64,000 nt of DNA from Flectonema sp. DT1601. Lineage: Eukaryota; Euglenozoa; Diplonemea; Diplonemida; Diplonemidae. Below the pieces are notes generated by a model, which had not been told where the DNA came from, did not search any database, and saw only the letters and a list, made by a program, of their open reading frames with translations. Position numbers and translations under genes: made by a program. The stretch's first letter is position 1. Each line of letters begins with the position of its first letter. The stretch spans positions 1,116,001 to 1,180,000 of the forward strand of contig OZ025796.1 of assembly GCA_964019425.1 (NCBI GenBank). Direction: 5' to 3'. This document shows positions 40,175-51,651 of this stretch, piece by piece.

Positions 40175-40382
40175 GAACTGAGCTTATTTTTGTCTTTGGT
40201 GGTGTTTTCATTTGTTCTGTTCACCCTTTAGGTGGTGAATGTGTGTGTATTTTTAACGGGCAGGCAATGGCGGTTCACTTTGTCACATCACCTTTCCGAG
40301 CCCCCCTACCCCTTTTCCCCGTTAGCTCTTTTTTCAAAAAAAGTCAAAAAACCGGGTTTTACCCCCGTCCGTAATGGGTTAA

Positions 40383-40844
40383 AAAATAAATAAAAAGAAT
40401 TTAAAAAAAAAAAAAAAAAAAAAAAGAATAAACGAAAAAAAAAAAATTTCGATAAAGTGGGAAGTAACGGACTGGGAGCTTTTGGCTCCTGCCCTATTCC
40501 CGATGTAAACTTTCTTTTTATTTTTTTTTTTTTTTTTAACAGGCCCAAAGGGCGACAATGATGGTTGCTGACCAAGGAATAATATTCAAATGAATTTTCG
40601 TTTCAAAGAAACGAACAGAATTAAGAGAGAGGTAGAGAAAAAAAAAAAAAAAAAAAAGAAAGAATAGAAAAAAAATATGAAGAGGAAATAATCAAACATG
40701 AAAAAAAAAAGAAAAAAAAAATATAAATAAAAAACGTTGTATGAAAAAGGAAAAAAAAGAAAAAAAAAAAAAAAAGACCAGAAAAGGAAAGAGAAAATGA
40801 AAAGGTATAATATTATTGTGGGGATATGAGGATAGCAGGGAGAT

Positions 40845-40879
<35 letters not shown>

Positions 40880-42626
40880 TTATTATTTAAAAAAAGGAAA
40901 CAATCAGTTTAGCGTCTCGATCAGGACGGAAAATAGAAATTAATCGACATAGTCGATCGATAGAAAAAAAAACAATGATAACATTGTTTATTCCTTTTTT
41001 TTTTTTTTTTTTTTTATTCTTTTTATTTATTTTTAAAGAAAAAACAATCAGTTTAGCGTCTTGACCAGGACGGAAAATAGAAAGTGATCGACATAGTCGA
41101 TCGATAAAAAGACAATGATAACATTGTTTATTCTTTTTTTTTTTTTTTTTTTAAATTCTTTTTATTTATTTTTAAAGAAAAAAAAACGGAAAATAAAAAT
41201 TAGTCGACAAAGTCGAACGATAAAAAAAAACAATGATAAGAGTTGAATTTCCAGGTGAGATTTGGACTGTTAGCTTTTGGCTAAGGCCCTCCCTGAAGAG
41301 CAAGAACAAAAAAACTACTCACACCTGAAGAAAACATACACAAAGAACACACTGTAAGCTGTGTGTGTATTTTGTGTTTGTCACAACAGGAGAGAAAAGA
41401 AAGAATGTCAAGGTTGGTCACCTTGCCTATCAACGCACAACATTGGTGGTCTCTACTAGACCCTGAGTGATCCCACTGGATCTCTCATCGTTCATAGTAC
41501 CCTGTGTGAAGTTATAAAATCAAAGGTAAACTATGAACTACAAATGACTTAGCCTGTTATTATAATGCCACAGGCAGGCCCTGCATTCAGCAACTATCCA
41601 GCAGTGCTTGGATGTCCTGATCTTCTTCTAAAAAAAAGAAAGAAAAACAAAACTGTAGCTGGGATCACTCAGGATCAACAGACTACCAATGCTACCTGTT
41701 GTACTTGCTCACTATGGGGGGTGATGCCAAACACCCAGAAGTACTAAACTACTTTCCTTCTTGCTGCCCAGGAGTTTCTGACCAGAACTAATAGAAAATA
41801 AAAAGTAGATGGGAAACAATAAAAAGTAAAATGGATATAACTGAAGTTAAACAAGACAAATGAAGTAACAGACCAGAACAGAAAGAGAATTGTAATAGAA
41901 GATTACAAATAAGAAAATGCAAGTATCAACACATAATCAAGATACACCAGCAGCTAACAAACAACATAAAATTGAAGATCAGTTGCCAGAGTATTTCAAC
42001 CATGGTAGAATACTCGCCCCTCTGGCAGGGATTATCCCAGACTTGTCCTTTAATTTAGTTGGACACCATGGTTGTTTATTCTTTTTTTTTTTTGTTTTTT
42101 TTTATATTCTTTTTTATTAATTTTGAAAAAAAAACAATCAGTTTAGCGTCTTGACCAGGACGGAAAATAGAAAGTGATCGACATAGTCGATCGATAAAAA
42201 GACAATGATAACATTGTTTATTCTTTTTTTTTTTTTTTTTTTAAATTCTTTTTATTTATTTTTAAAGAAAAAAAAACGGAAAATAAAAATTAGTCGACAA
42301 AGTCGAACGATAAAAAAAAAACAATGATAACATTGTTTATTCTTTTTTTTTTTGTTTTTTTTTATATTCTTTTTTATTAATTTTGAAAAAAAAACAATCA
42401 GTTTAGCGTCTTGACCAGGACGGAAAATAGAAAGTAATCGACATAGTCGATCGATAAAAAAAAAACAATGATAACATTGTTTACTCTTTTTTTTTTTTTT
42501 TTTTAAATTCTTTTTATTTTAAAAAGAAAAAAAACGGAAAATAGAAATTAGTCAACAAAGTCGAACGATAAAAAAAAAACAATGATAACATTGTTTATTC
42601 TTTTTTTTTTATTTTTTTATATTCTT
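40383..42626 (-). mobile_element. LINE copy L4, 3' region only, with P inside
   Basis: A short stretch of L2 satellite (40,383 to about 40,434) comes first. Then the LINE 3' terminus begins (AATTTCGATAAAGTGGG at about 40,446), followed by the 400-bp A/T block, satellite on the minus strand, P copy 4 (41,240-42,071), and more satellite to 42,626. There the satellite flips back to the plus strand. This is a 5'-truncated LINE insertion of about 1.35 kb without P, lying in the L2 satellite. Confidence 0.7.
41240..42071 (-). mobile_element. Partner element P, copy 4
   Basis: The 3' end GAGTTGAATTTCCAGG (minus-strand end) is at 41,240. The 5' end is truncated at ACACCATGG (42,071). It sits inside the satellite dyad ACAATGATAACATTGTT with three target bases lost. 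Confidence 0.85.
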
Positions 42627-43162
42627 TTATGTTATCATTGTTTTTTTATCGATCGACTATGTCGATCACTTTCTATTTTCCGTCCTGGTCAAGACGCTAA
42701 ACTGATTGTTTTTTTTTTTCAAAATTAATAAAAAAGAATATAAAAAAATACAAAAAAAAGAATAAACAATGTTATCATTGTTTTTTTTATCGATCGACTA
42801 TGTCGATTACTTTCTATTTTCCGTCCTGGTCAAGACGCTAAACTGATTGTTTTTTTTTCAAAATAAAAAAAAATATTAAAAAAAAAAAATAAAAAAAAAG
42901 AATAAACAATGTTATCATTGTTTTTTTTTATCGTTCGACTTTGTTGACTAATTTCTATTTTCCGTTTTTTTTTCTTTAAAAAATAAATAAAAAGAATTTA
43001 AAAAAAAAAAAAAAAAAAAGAATAAACAATGTTATCATTGTTTTTTTTATCGATCGACTATGTCGATTACTTTCTATTTTCCGTCCTGGTCAAGACGCTA
43101 AACTGATTGTTTTTTTTTCAAAATAAAAAAAAATATTAAAAAAAAAAAATAAAAAAAAAGAA
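42627..43162 (+). repeat. Satellite, continuation of L2
   Basis: Plus-strand monomers of both types continue the array cut at 40,434. The last 250 bp nearly repeat 24,390-24,659, including the sequence directly left of the DNA transposon edge. Confidence 0.75.
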
Positions 43163-43793
43163 GGGAAAACCCCTAATTCCACAAAAATAGTTTGCGAAAT
43201 CGCCAACTCATCACAAAAATTTTAACCGCTCGAAACAACCCAACATGACGGGAAGATTTTCAGAATTTTCGAAGCTCCGGTGGTTTATTGGTTATGACCG
43301 CCGAATCATGACCCGGAGGTCTCGGGTTCGAACCCCGTGACATCCTTTTTTCTCTTTTTCGTAATGACGGAAAATGTGACCAAAACATAGTCAAAGGGCG
43401 GATTGATCACCCACTGGTCGAGTTGAGACATATTCCCGTTGCAATAAATCACCAAGACCCTCCCGTGTGATCGATCACTTTAAAATGTTACTGTGCAGTT
43501 CACCAGTGAGACTAAGACCTCCAACCAAAATTCACCAGACTTCAAGCAGCATTCCAAATTAGGTAATTTTTGTCAGACACATTCGAACCATCGAGAACAG
43601 AAATTCTCACGTTAGTAAAAGCTTGACCTTTAGAAATGTGGCATAACGATCCTCATCATCGATTTAGGTTCGTGACTTAGAAGCCTTCGTCAATGTGGCC
43701 CTCCTCCCAGCCAAACTCCCCACCTGACTGGTGTCTCCAAACGAGGGGTCGAGCCGAAGCCCGTTTGTCGCTGGAATCGGAAAAGCTACGAGT
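43163..43793 (+). mobile_element. DNA transposon fragment B with tRNA-like segment
   Basis: This matches 21,491-21,510 plus 22,611 to about 23,210 with few changes, and includes the left TIR and the tRNA-like 72-mer at 43,274-43,345. It breaks off at 43,793. P is absent at the site that P copy 2 occupies in element A, so fragment B shows the empty site. Confidence 0.8.
43274..43345 (+). ncRNA. tRNA-like 72-mer, second copy
   Basis: The sequence is the same as the copy at 22,701-22,772 and is followed by a T7 run. Conservation of the whole 72-mer with the B box fits a Pol III head carried by the transposon. Confidence 0.5.
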
Positions 43794-44798
43794 TTCGAAA
43801 TCCGAAAGACTCCTGTTGTGCTTGTTCTTGCCAATCTGAAGAGGGTCGGTGGTCCTGCGTTGATGTGGTAGCCATTGGAAGCCCGTGTGCCTCTGGAATA
43901 TGTTGTACGTTATCAGTAGGGCAACATTCACGCCACTGGTTCCATCAGTTGACTAAGAACTATCAACAACACTGAATAACCTCCCCATCCCTTGAGGGGT
44001 GCAGGATGACAACGAACACAACGGTTGTTAGCTTCATCCCACGAGCACGACGGTACCAGAGGAAGTATCATGCTGCAGCGATGTGACGGAGGGTGAGGAG
44101 GAAGCTGCTGCTTCAAGAAGTCAGGTCACCGACAGATCACCTGTGAATCCATCAACAAGCCGGACTGTCCTTCGAGATATAATTGGTGACTTCGACCCGC
44201 TTCCCTTCTGTCTGTGCACCTGCGACAGCTTCAACTATGTCACTCACTCAGGACTTAGTTAGATCTCTCTGCGCCGATCCCTTCTTGCCGCAATATCTGC
44301 AGTGTAGTTAAGACTCCAAGACTCTAGGAGTATATCCCCCTTGTTTGGGTACAGTTGCAAGCGGATGTGTCTTCCGTACTTCTTTGTATGCCGCATGTAC
44401 TGGAGTGTCTTGTATGCCCTGCTGGTGAGTATGGTTGGGTCTTGAGTGATGCCTTGAACGGCTTTTTGGACGGGGCATGTTGCCCTATGTCGCTGTTGCT
44501 ATCTATGGCACTGCTATTTGAGGCACTACCACTACAGCTGTCTTCAGGCTTATCCCTGTTTGGGGTACAGACGTGGCGCTTTGTCTATTCTGTGAGCCTT
44601 CTGTGACCACGATTCAGATACTGGACGTTTTTGGACCCCTTTCTCACGCGTATCTTGCTTCTGACTGTCCAAGTGCTGTTGAGTGACTTCAGGGATGTCT
44701 CGGGAGGTGTTTTCATGCACTCCGGGATCAATGCTCTCCTCCGCAGAATGACTTTGTGAGCTGCCCTGCAGAACGTTGTTTTCCGCTGCGATATCCTC
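43794..44798. other. Unassigned GC-richer segment
   Basis: About 1 kb with more even base composition than its surroundings. Short open frames occur on both strands (for example CMPHVLECLVCPAGEYGW near 44,390 on plus), none recognised. It is probably old mobile-element debris. No repeat copy elsewhere in the window. Confidence 0.35.
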
Positions 44799-45076
44799 CG
44801 GTTTATCAAATATGTAGCGGTTTCTTTGAAGAAACAAAGCGGAATTTACCCCGCAAACAGAAATCAAGGGAAGAGGTCATCCTCGACCAAGAAAAACTTG
44901 AATGTCGTCTGGAAATGAAACAGCTAAGACAGGAGCTCCGCAAATCTGGGCCTTCTATAGAGAACGCTGTCAAATGGAAAGAGGCAAGAACGAGAATGAA
45001 AAGGATTTTCCGAATGTATCGGAATTTAGAAAAGAAAAATTTATTCAAAAAATTACAAGATAAATTTCGTCAAAAT

Positions 45077-45087
45077 CCGTTTACTGC
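45077..45087. repeat. 11-bp target-site duplication of P copy 5, left
   Basis: CCGTTTACTGC occurs once in the intact L1 ORF but on both sides of the P insertion here (second copy at 46,248-46,258). Confidence 0.9.
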
Positions 45088-46247
45088 GTTGAATTTCCAG
45101 GTGAGATTTGGACTGTTAGCTTTTGGCTAAGGCCCTCCCTGAAGAGCAAGAACAAAAAAACTACTCACACCTGAAGAAAACATACACAAAGAACACACTG
45201 TTAGCTGTGTGTGTATTTTGTGTTTGTCACAACAGGAGAGAAAAGAAAGAATGTCAAGGTTGGTCACCTTGCCTATCAACGCACAACATTGGTGGTCTCT
45301 ACTAGACCCTGAGTGATCCCACTGGATCTCTCATCGTTCATAGTACCTATGTGAAGTTATAAAATCAAAGGTAAACTATGAACTACAAATGACTTAGCCT
45401 GTTATTATAATGCCACAGGCAGGCCCTGCATTCAGCAACTATCCAGCAGTGCTAGGATGTCCTGATCTTCTTCTAAAAAAAAGAAAGAAAAACAAAACTG
45501 TAGCTGGGATCACTCAGGATCAACAGACTACCAATGCTACCTGTTGTACTTGCTCACTATGGGGGGTGATGCCAAACACCCAGAAGTACTAAACTGCTTT
45601 CCTTCTTGCTGCCCAGGAGTTTCTGACCAGAACTAATAGAAAATAAAAAGTAGATGGGAAACAATAAAAAGTAAAATGGATATAACTGAAGTTAAACAAG
45701 ACAAATGAAGTAACAGACCCGAACAGAAAGAGAATTGTAATAGAAGATTACAAATAAAAAAATGCAAGTATCAACACATGATCAGGATACACCAGCAGCT
45801 AACAAACAACATAAAATTGAAGATCAGTTGCCAGAGTATTTCAACCATGGTAGAATACTCGCCCCTCTGGCAGGGATTATCCCAGACTTGTCCTTTAATT
45901 TAGTTGGACACCATGGCTTACAACCCTTCCAGAGGGAAGCACCATTATGACTTCTATTTTTTTTCTTCAAGAAAATCATAAGGTGGGAACAAAGAAAAAT
46001 GCTAAGAGGAACCCCCTATTAACACCTAAGACATCTAAACTGCAGCCCAGCCTATGCCCAATGCACTAACAGGTCATTCCCTCACACTCAGATCAAAAAA
46101 TCAAAGTTCAGAGTGCATCTTAGCGTGAATGAGAGAATTTCCTCCCGCTTATTTTGAACAAAAGGGATAGGAGAAGGGATAGAAAACGAACATAAAAATA
46201 AAATTCTAAGTGAGAAACACTTAGCAGAAACACTTAGCAGCTTTTAA
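45088..46247 (-). mobile_element. Partner element P, copy 5, with exact ends
   Basis: The uninterrupted sequence in L1 gives the empty site, so both ends are known to the base. The 3' end (minus strand) reads CTCACCTGG then AAATTCAAC, with no poly(A). The 5' end is truncated at TTAAAAGCTGC. Length 1,160 bp. The fixed 3' end, variable 5' end and 11-bp duplication show target-primed insertion like a LINE or SINE. There is no ORF of note on the sense strand. Confidence 0.9.
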
Positions 46248-46258
46248 CCGTTTACTGC
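46248..46258. repeat. 11-bp target-site duplication of P copy 5, right
   Basis: The second copy of CCGTTTACTGC, followed directly by the continuing LINE coding sequence. Confidence 0.9.
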
Positions 46259-47027
46259 CATAAAAGAAGAACTCCAAAAAGAAGATCCTCAACCCCCCTC
46301 CCTTGATATTCCAGAGGAAAAAATAATTGAACATTTTAAAAACAATTATTGTGACAATGAAAAAAAAAAAACTGATTTCACCCATCCCTCTTTTTTACCT
46401 AAGTCTGACTACAAGACAATGGATGATATCCAGTTCCCGAGCTTCGAACAGTTTGGTATTCTCTTATCAAAGAAAAAAAACAAATGTGCCCCTGGTCCCA
46501 ATTGCATACCTTATGTTGTATGGAAAAAGGTCCCAACTTTTATGGAAGCACTTTACAAGGTATTAAAGAGAATTTTCGAACTCAAGGCCTATCCGGATAG
46601 TTGGGGCTTAGCATTTGTAACAATGCTCCCAAAGCCCAACTCCGATGGGAAAGACATCTCGAAAACGAGACCGATAGCTGTGGGCAACTGCGACGGGAAA
46701 ATTTTTAATACGGTTATTCAGGAAGCCGTCGCAAACCACACTCTTTCTAAATTTAATTTTCAAAAAGGCTTTAGGAAAGGTGTCTCTGGGTGTATCGAAC
46801 ATGCCACGATCACCTCAGAGATTTTTAAAGAAGTGAAAGCTCTCCGGAAAAACCTAACAATTGTCTGGGTGGATTTGGCAGATGCTTTCGGCTCAGTCAA
46901 ACATCAATTAATTTTCTTTGCTTTAAAATATTTCGGAATTCACGAAAGAATAATCGGTTTCTATAAAAGGTATTATTCCTCCATGCGCGTCCAAATCAGA
47001 GTTGGAGAAGGCCTGACGCCCACTATC

Positions 47028-47664
47028 ACTCATTGTTTTTTTTTTTTATTGTTCGACTTTGTTGACTAATTTCTATTTTCCGTTTTTTTTTTTTCTTTTT
47101 AAAAAATAAATAAAAAGAATTTAAAAAAAAAAAAAAAAAAAAGAATAAACAATGTTATCATTGTTTTTTTTTTCATCGATCGACTATGTCGATTACTTTC
47201 TATTTTCCGTCCTGGTCAAGACGCTAAACTGATTGTTTTTTTTCAAAATTAATAAAAAAGAATATAAAAAAAAAACAAAAACAAAAAGAATAAACAATGC
47301 TATCATTGTTTTTTTTTTATCGTTCGACTTTGTCGACTAATTTTTATTTTCCGTTTTTTTTTCTTTAAAAATAAATAAAAAGAAATTAAAAAAAAAAAAA
47401 AAAAAAAAGAATAAACAATGTTATCATTGTTTTTTTAGCGATCGACTATGTCGATCACTTTCTATTTTCCGTCCTGGTCAAGAAGCTAAACTGATTGTTT
47501 TTTCTTTAAAATAATAAAAAGGATTAAAAAAAAAAAAAAAAAAAAAAAAAAGAATAAACAATGTTATCATTGTTTTTTATCGATCGACTATGTCGATCAC
47601 TTTCTATTTTCCGTCCTGGTCAAGACGCTAAACTGATTGTTTTTTCTTTAAAAAATAATTAAAA

Positions 47665-47702
<38 letters not shown>

Positions 47703-47960
47703 TTAATCAATGTTATCATTGTTTTTTTTATCGATCGACTATGTCGATCACTTTCAATTTTCCGTCCTGGTCAGGACGCTAAACTGATTGTTTTTTCTTT
47801 AAAAATAAATGAAAAGAACAAAAAAAAAAAAAAAAAAAAAAGGAATAAACAATGTTATCATTGTTTTTTTTTTATCGATCGACTATGTCGATTACTTTCT
47901 ATTTTCCGTCCTGGTCAAGACGCTAAACTGATTGTTTTTTCTTTAAAATAATTAAAAGGG

Positions 47961-47991
<31 letters not shown>

Positions 47992-48512
47992 ATAAACAAT
48001 GTTATCATTGTTTTTTTTCTATCGATCGACTATGTCGATTAATTTCTATTTTCCGTCCTGATCGAGACGCTAAACTGATTGTTTCCTTTTTTTAAATAAT
48101 AAAAAAAAAAAAAAAAGAGCATCTCCCTGCTATCCTCATATCCCCACAATAATATTATACCTTTTCATTTTCTCTTTCCTTTTCTGGTCTTTTTTTTTCT
48201 TTTTTTCCTTTTTCATACAACGTTTTTTATTTATATATTTTTTTTTTTTTTTTTTTCATGTTTGATTATTTCCTCTTCATATTTTTTTTTTTCTATTCTT
48301 TCTTTTTTTTTTTTTTTTTTCTCTGCCTCTCTCTCAATTCTGTTCGTTTCTTTGAAACGAAAATTCATTTGAATATTATTCCTTGGTCAGCAACCATCAT
48401 TGTCGCCCTTTGGGCCTGTTAAAAAAAAAAATAAAAATAAAAAGAAAGTTTACATCGGGAATAGGGCAGGAGCCAAAAGCTCCCAGTCCGTTACTTCCCA
48501 CTTATCGAAATT
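47028..48512 (+). mobile_element. LINE copy L5, 3' region only, inside L3
   Basis: Satellite (about seven or eight monomers), then the 400-bp A/T block, then the terminal hairpin and CTTATCGAAATT. The insertion joins L3 coding sequence with no gain or loss of target bases (CCCACTATC on the left, CCTTTTGAAG on the right), so no target-site duplication is seen. It proves that the satellite and the terminal block travel with the LINE 3' end. Confidence 0.85.
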
Positions 48513-49888
48513 CCTTTTGAAGTTGGTGTCTTTCAAGGCTGCGTTTCCTCCCCAACCCTTTTTAATTTGGTATTCCAACTACTGCTCTTTTCCTTAGCAG
48601 TTCATCAACAGGAAGCCTACGAGTTTAACAATAAATCCCTCCAACTATTAGTTGCAGCTTTTGCTGATGATTTACAACTTACCACGTCATCAAAGGCGGG
48701 GGCAAAATTGCTAATCAAGTCGCTCGAACAGTTTCTTTCCTGGTCTCGTGGTATGAAAGCGAAACCCCAGAAATGCATTGCCCACAGCTTTGTACAAGGG
48801 AAACCAGCTAACCCGGACCTGAAGATTAACAATGTTCCGATTACGAATCTCCAGGAAGCTGGAGAGTTCAAATACCTCGGGCGTTGGTTTGAGCCGAACG
48901 CCAAAGAACAGAAATTGCGAGAGCGCCTGACCACTTTTACCAGGAATTTTTTAAAAAAAGTCGACGCCATGCCACTATATGGGTCTCAGAAGGCTTGGTC
49001 TGTCCAACACTTGTTATTGTCAAGGTTAACATGGAGTTTAATGATCCATGACTTATCTCTCCCTTTTGCCAAAAAAATGGACAAAATTATTAAACCTTTT
49101 TTGAAGAAATGGTGGGGATTTGTCCGCTCTGCGAACACAGTCATCCTTTTTACCGGTTCAAAGAACACTGTTGGTCTCAGACACAAAAGAGTTGAGACGC
49201 TATATAAACAAGCGCAATCAATTAAACTAGACATCCTCAGATCCTCACAGGACTCTGACATGCACGGTGTCTACAATGTTATTATGGAGAAATCGTCCAA
49301 CTGGTCGAAAAAGTTTTCAGCTTCTGCTGAGTGGGAGCGCCTTATTAAGTTTTTTTCTTACCGTTCTCTTGCGAAGCAATCAGCTGGTCTTGGTCACCGA
49401 TTGCGCGATCTACGTACTACTCGCCCCGATCTCCTTAAGCGTTTTGAAGTGGAAGCCACAGATGAACTACTGAACTCTTTGAATAAATTACAAGTCCAAG
49501 GTCAGTGGAAGGAGTGGTCTAAATGTATGATAAACGACTTCACCTGGAATAAGGTACTTAGGGAGGGAAATCCTGCCTATATCTCATTTCAACTGAAAGC
49601 GGTTACAAACACCCTCCCCTCACAAGATAATTTAAAGAGGTGGAACATCACCAATGTGGACCAAAATTGTGTTTTGTGTGGCAAAGTGAATCCTACCCTC
49701 AGGCATGTCTTAACAGGCTGTCCTGTCTCTTTAACACAAGGGAGGTTCACGTGGCGTCACGACAGCGTTCTAAAACGCATTGTTATCTTCTTGGAAGAGT
49801 TGATAATAAAAGCCAACAAAAGAAAAGAAAACCTCCCGCCTCCCTCTCAAACTTTTTTAAAAACAGGGGAAAATAAACCCCTAGAAAG

Positions 49889-49921
49889 AATGATTGTTTT
49901 TTCTTTAAAACAATTAAAAAG

Positions 49922-49956
<35 letters not shown>

Positions 49957-50227
49957 AATAAACAATGTTATCATTGTTTTTTTTCTATCGATCAACTATG
50001 TCGATTAATTTCTATTTTCCGTCCTGATCGAGACGCTAAACTGATTGTTTCCTTTTTTTAAATAATAAATAAGAAAAAAAAAAAAAAAAAAAAAGAGCAT
50101 CTCCCTGCTATCCCTCATATCCCCACAATAATATTATACCTTTTCATTTTCTCTTTCCTTTTCTGGTCTTTTTTTTTTTCTTTTTTTTCCTTTTTCATAC
50201 AACGTTTTTTATTTATATATATATATA
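49889..50227 (+). repeat. L3 satellite remnant and A/T block
   Basis: One to two monomers follow the deletion point, then the same block as in L1 (GAGCATCTCCCTGCTATCC, then CATACAACG). It stops in a TA dinucleotide run before the terminal hairpin. The order agrees with L1. Confidence 0.75.
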
Positions 50228-50755
50228 TCAGTCATTCCTTTTTTTTGCGAACAAATTCTGGACACTGAAAATTTTTTTCAAAAAAAAAATGTAAAAATTT
50301 CGATCGAAGCGGCATTTTAATGCGCTGCATCGTTGGGTTCATTTCCGTCCGAAATCGGGAGGTTGGCATCACATACTTCTCTCCCGAATTGAGAAAAGAG
50401 ATTTTGTGGTTTACTAAATCAGCTCAGCCGTGGACAAGTACCAAAACTAAAAATTACTCGAAGGGTCTAATTTTACACTGCTGGCCCAGCGGGATCCAGA
50501 GAAAAAACAATCGAGCAAAAATATATTAAAGAGTACTAAGCATGTGCCGGTGAGGCAGATTGTTACTACCTGTCTTTTTGTACCTACTTTGATACTTAAT
50601 GAAAACATTTTCTTTATATAGATGCAACATTTTCCTTACATAATTGCTACTAGGGTTGATTAGTTAGCAAAAAGGTGCATATCTCCTGAGTGCGGGAGAA
50701 GGAAAAAAAATAGTAAAAAAAAAAAAATTAGGGGTGTTTTTTACTCAGATTTTCT
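50228..50755. other. Unassigned spacer
   Basis: No gene, RNA or known repeat is visible. Contains A runs and one short frame at 50,320-50,529 without similarity that I recognise. Confidence 0.4.
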
Positions 50756-51651
50756 CAGATAAACAATGTTATCATTGTTTTTTTATCGATCGACTATGTC
50801 GATCACTTTCTATTTTCCGTCCTGGTCAAGACGCAAAACTGATTGTTTTTTTTCAAAATTAATAAAAAAGAATACAAAAAAAAATAAAAAAAAAAGAATA
50901 AACAATGTTATCCTTGTTTTTTTTTTTATCGTTCGACTTTGTTGACTAATTTCTATTTTCCGTTTTTTTTTTTCTTTTTAAAAAATAAATAAAAAGAATT
51001 TAAAATAAAAAAAAAGAATAAACAATGTTATCATTGTCTTTTTTTTATCGATCGACTATGTCGATTACTTTCTATTTTCCGTCCTGGTCAAGACGCTAAA
51101 CTGATTGTTTTTTCTTTAAAAAAAAAAAAAAAACGATTTAAAAAAAAAAAAAAAAAGAATAAACAATGTTATCATTGTTTTTTTTTATCGATCGACTATG
51201 TCGATCACTTTCTATTTTCCGTCCTGGTCAAGACGCTAAATTGATTGTTTTTTTTTTCAAAATTAATAAAAAAGAATATAAAAAAAAATAAAAAAAAAAG
51301 AATAAACAATGTTATCATTGTTTTTTTTTTTATCGTTCGACTTTGTTGACTAATTTCTATTTTCCGTTTTTTTTTCTTTTTAAAAAATAAATAAAAAGAA
51401 TTTAAAAAAAAAAAAAAAAAGAGTAAACAATGTTATCATTGTTTTTTTTTATCGATCGACTATGTCGATTACTTTCTATTTTCCGTCCTGGTCAAGACGC
51501 TAAACTGATTGTTTTTTTTTCAAAATTATTAAAAAAGAATATAAAAAAAAACAAAAAAAAAAGAATAAACAATGTTATCATTGTTTTTTTTTTATATCGT
51601 TCGACTTTGTCGACTAATTTTTATTTTCCGTTTTTTTTCTTTAAAAATAAT
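50756..51651 (+). repeat. Satellite block, both monomer types
   Basis: About seven plus-strand monomers with alternating A and B types and the usual dyads. The block ends at 51,651, at the first base shared by the tandem P array. It is probably the 3' part of a further LINE copy. Confidence 0.8.

Larger units (their letters stand above)
25899..40382 (+). mobile_element. piggyBac element, split by L1 and P insertions
   Basis: The left end is TTAA then CCCATTAAGGACGGGGG (25,899). The right end is CCCCCGTCCGTAATGGG then TTAA (40,379-40,382). The TIR is about 17 bp with one mismatch. Subterminal GCTAACG and GGGGAAAA motifs occur at both ends. Satellite of copy L2 lies on both sides. piggyBac elements insert at TTAA and duplicate it. 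The nominal 14.5 kb contains the 11.3-kb LINE L1 and a 1.46-kb P copy, leaving about 1.75 kb of piggyBac sequence. Confidence 0.85.
44799..49888 (+). pseudogene. LINE copy L3: zinc-finger-less ORF, broken by two insertions
   Basis: Nearly identical to L1 from residue about 180 to 1,000 in three blocks: 44,799-45,087, 46,248-47,027 and 48,513-49,888. The RT motifs are all present (DLADAFGSVKH; the FADD motif lies in the third block). P copy 5 and LINE copy L5 interrupt it. The 5' end is truncated at CGGTTTATCAAATATG. On the 3' side the RLE, the coiled-coil tail and the early 3'UTR are deleted, and the frame joins satellite directly at 49,888. It is not functional. Confidence 0.9.

Noticed and set aside
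47028-48512. Helitron-type insertion, because no target-site duplication is seen
   Set aside because: The ends do not have the TC and CTRR form, and the 3' end equals that of the LINE.
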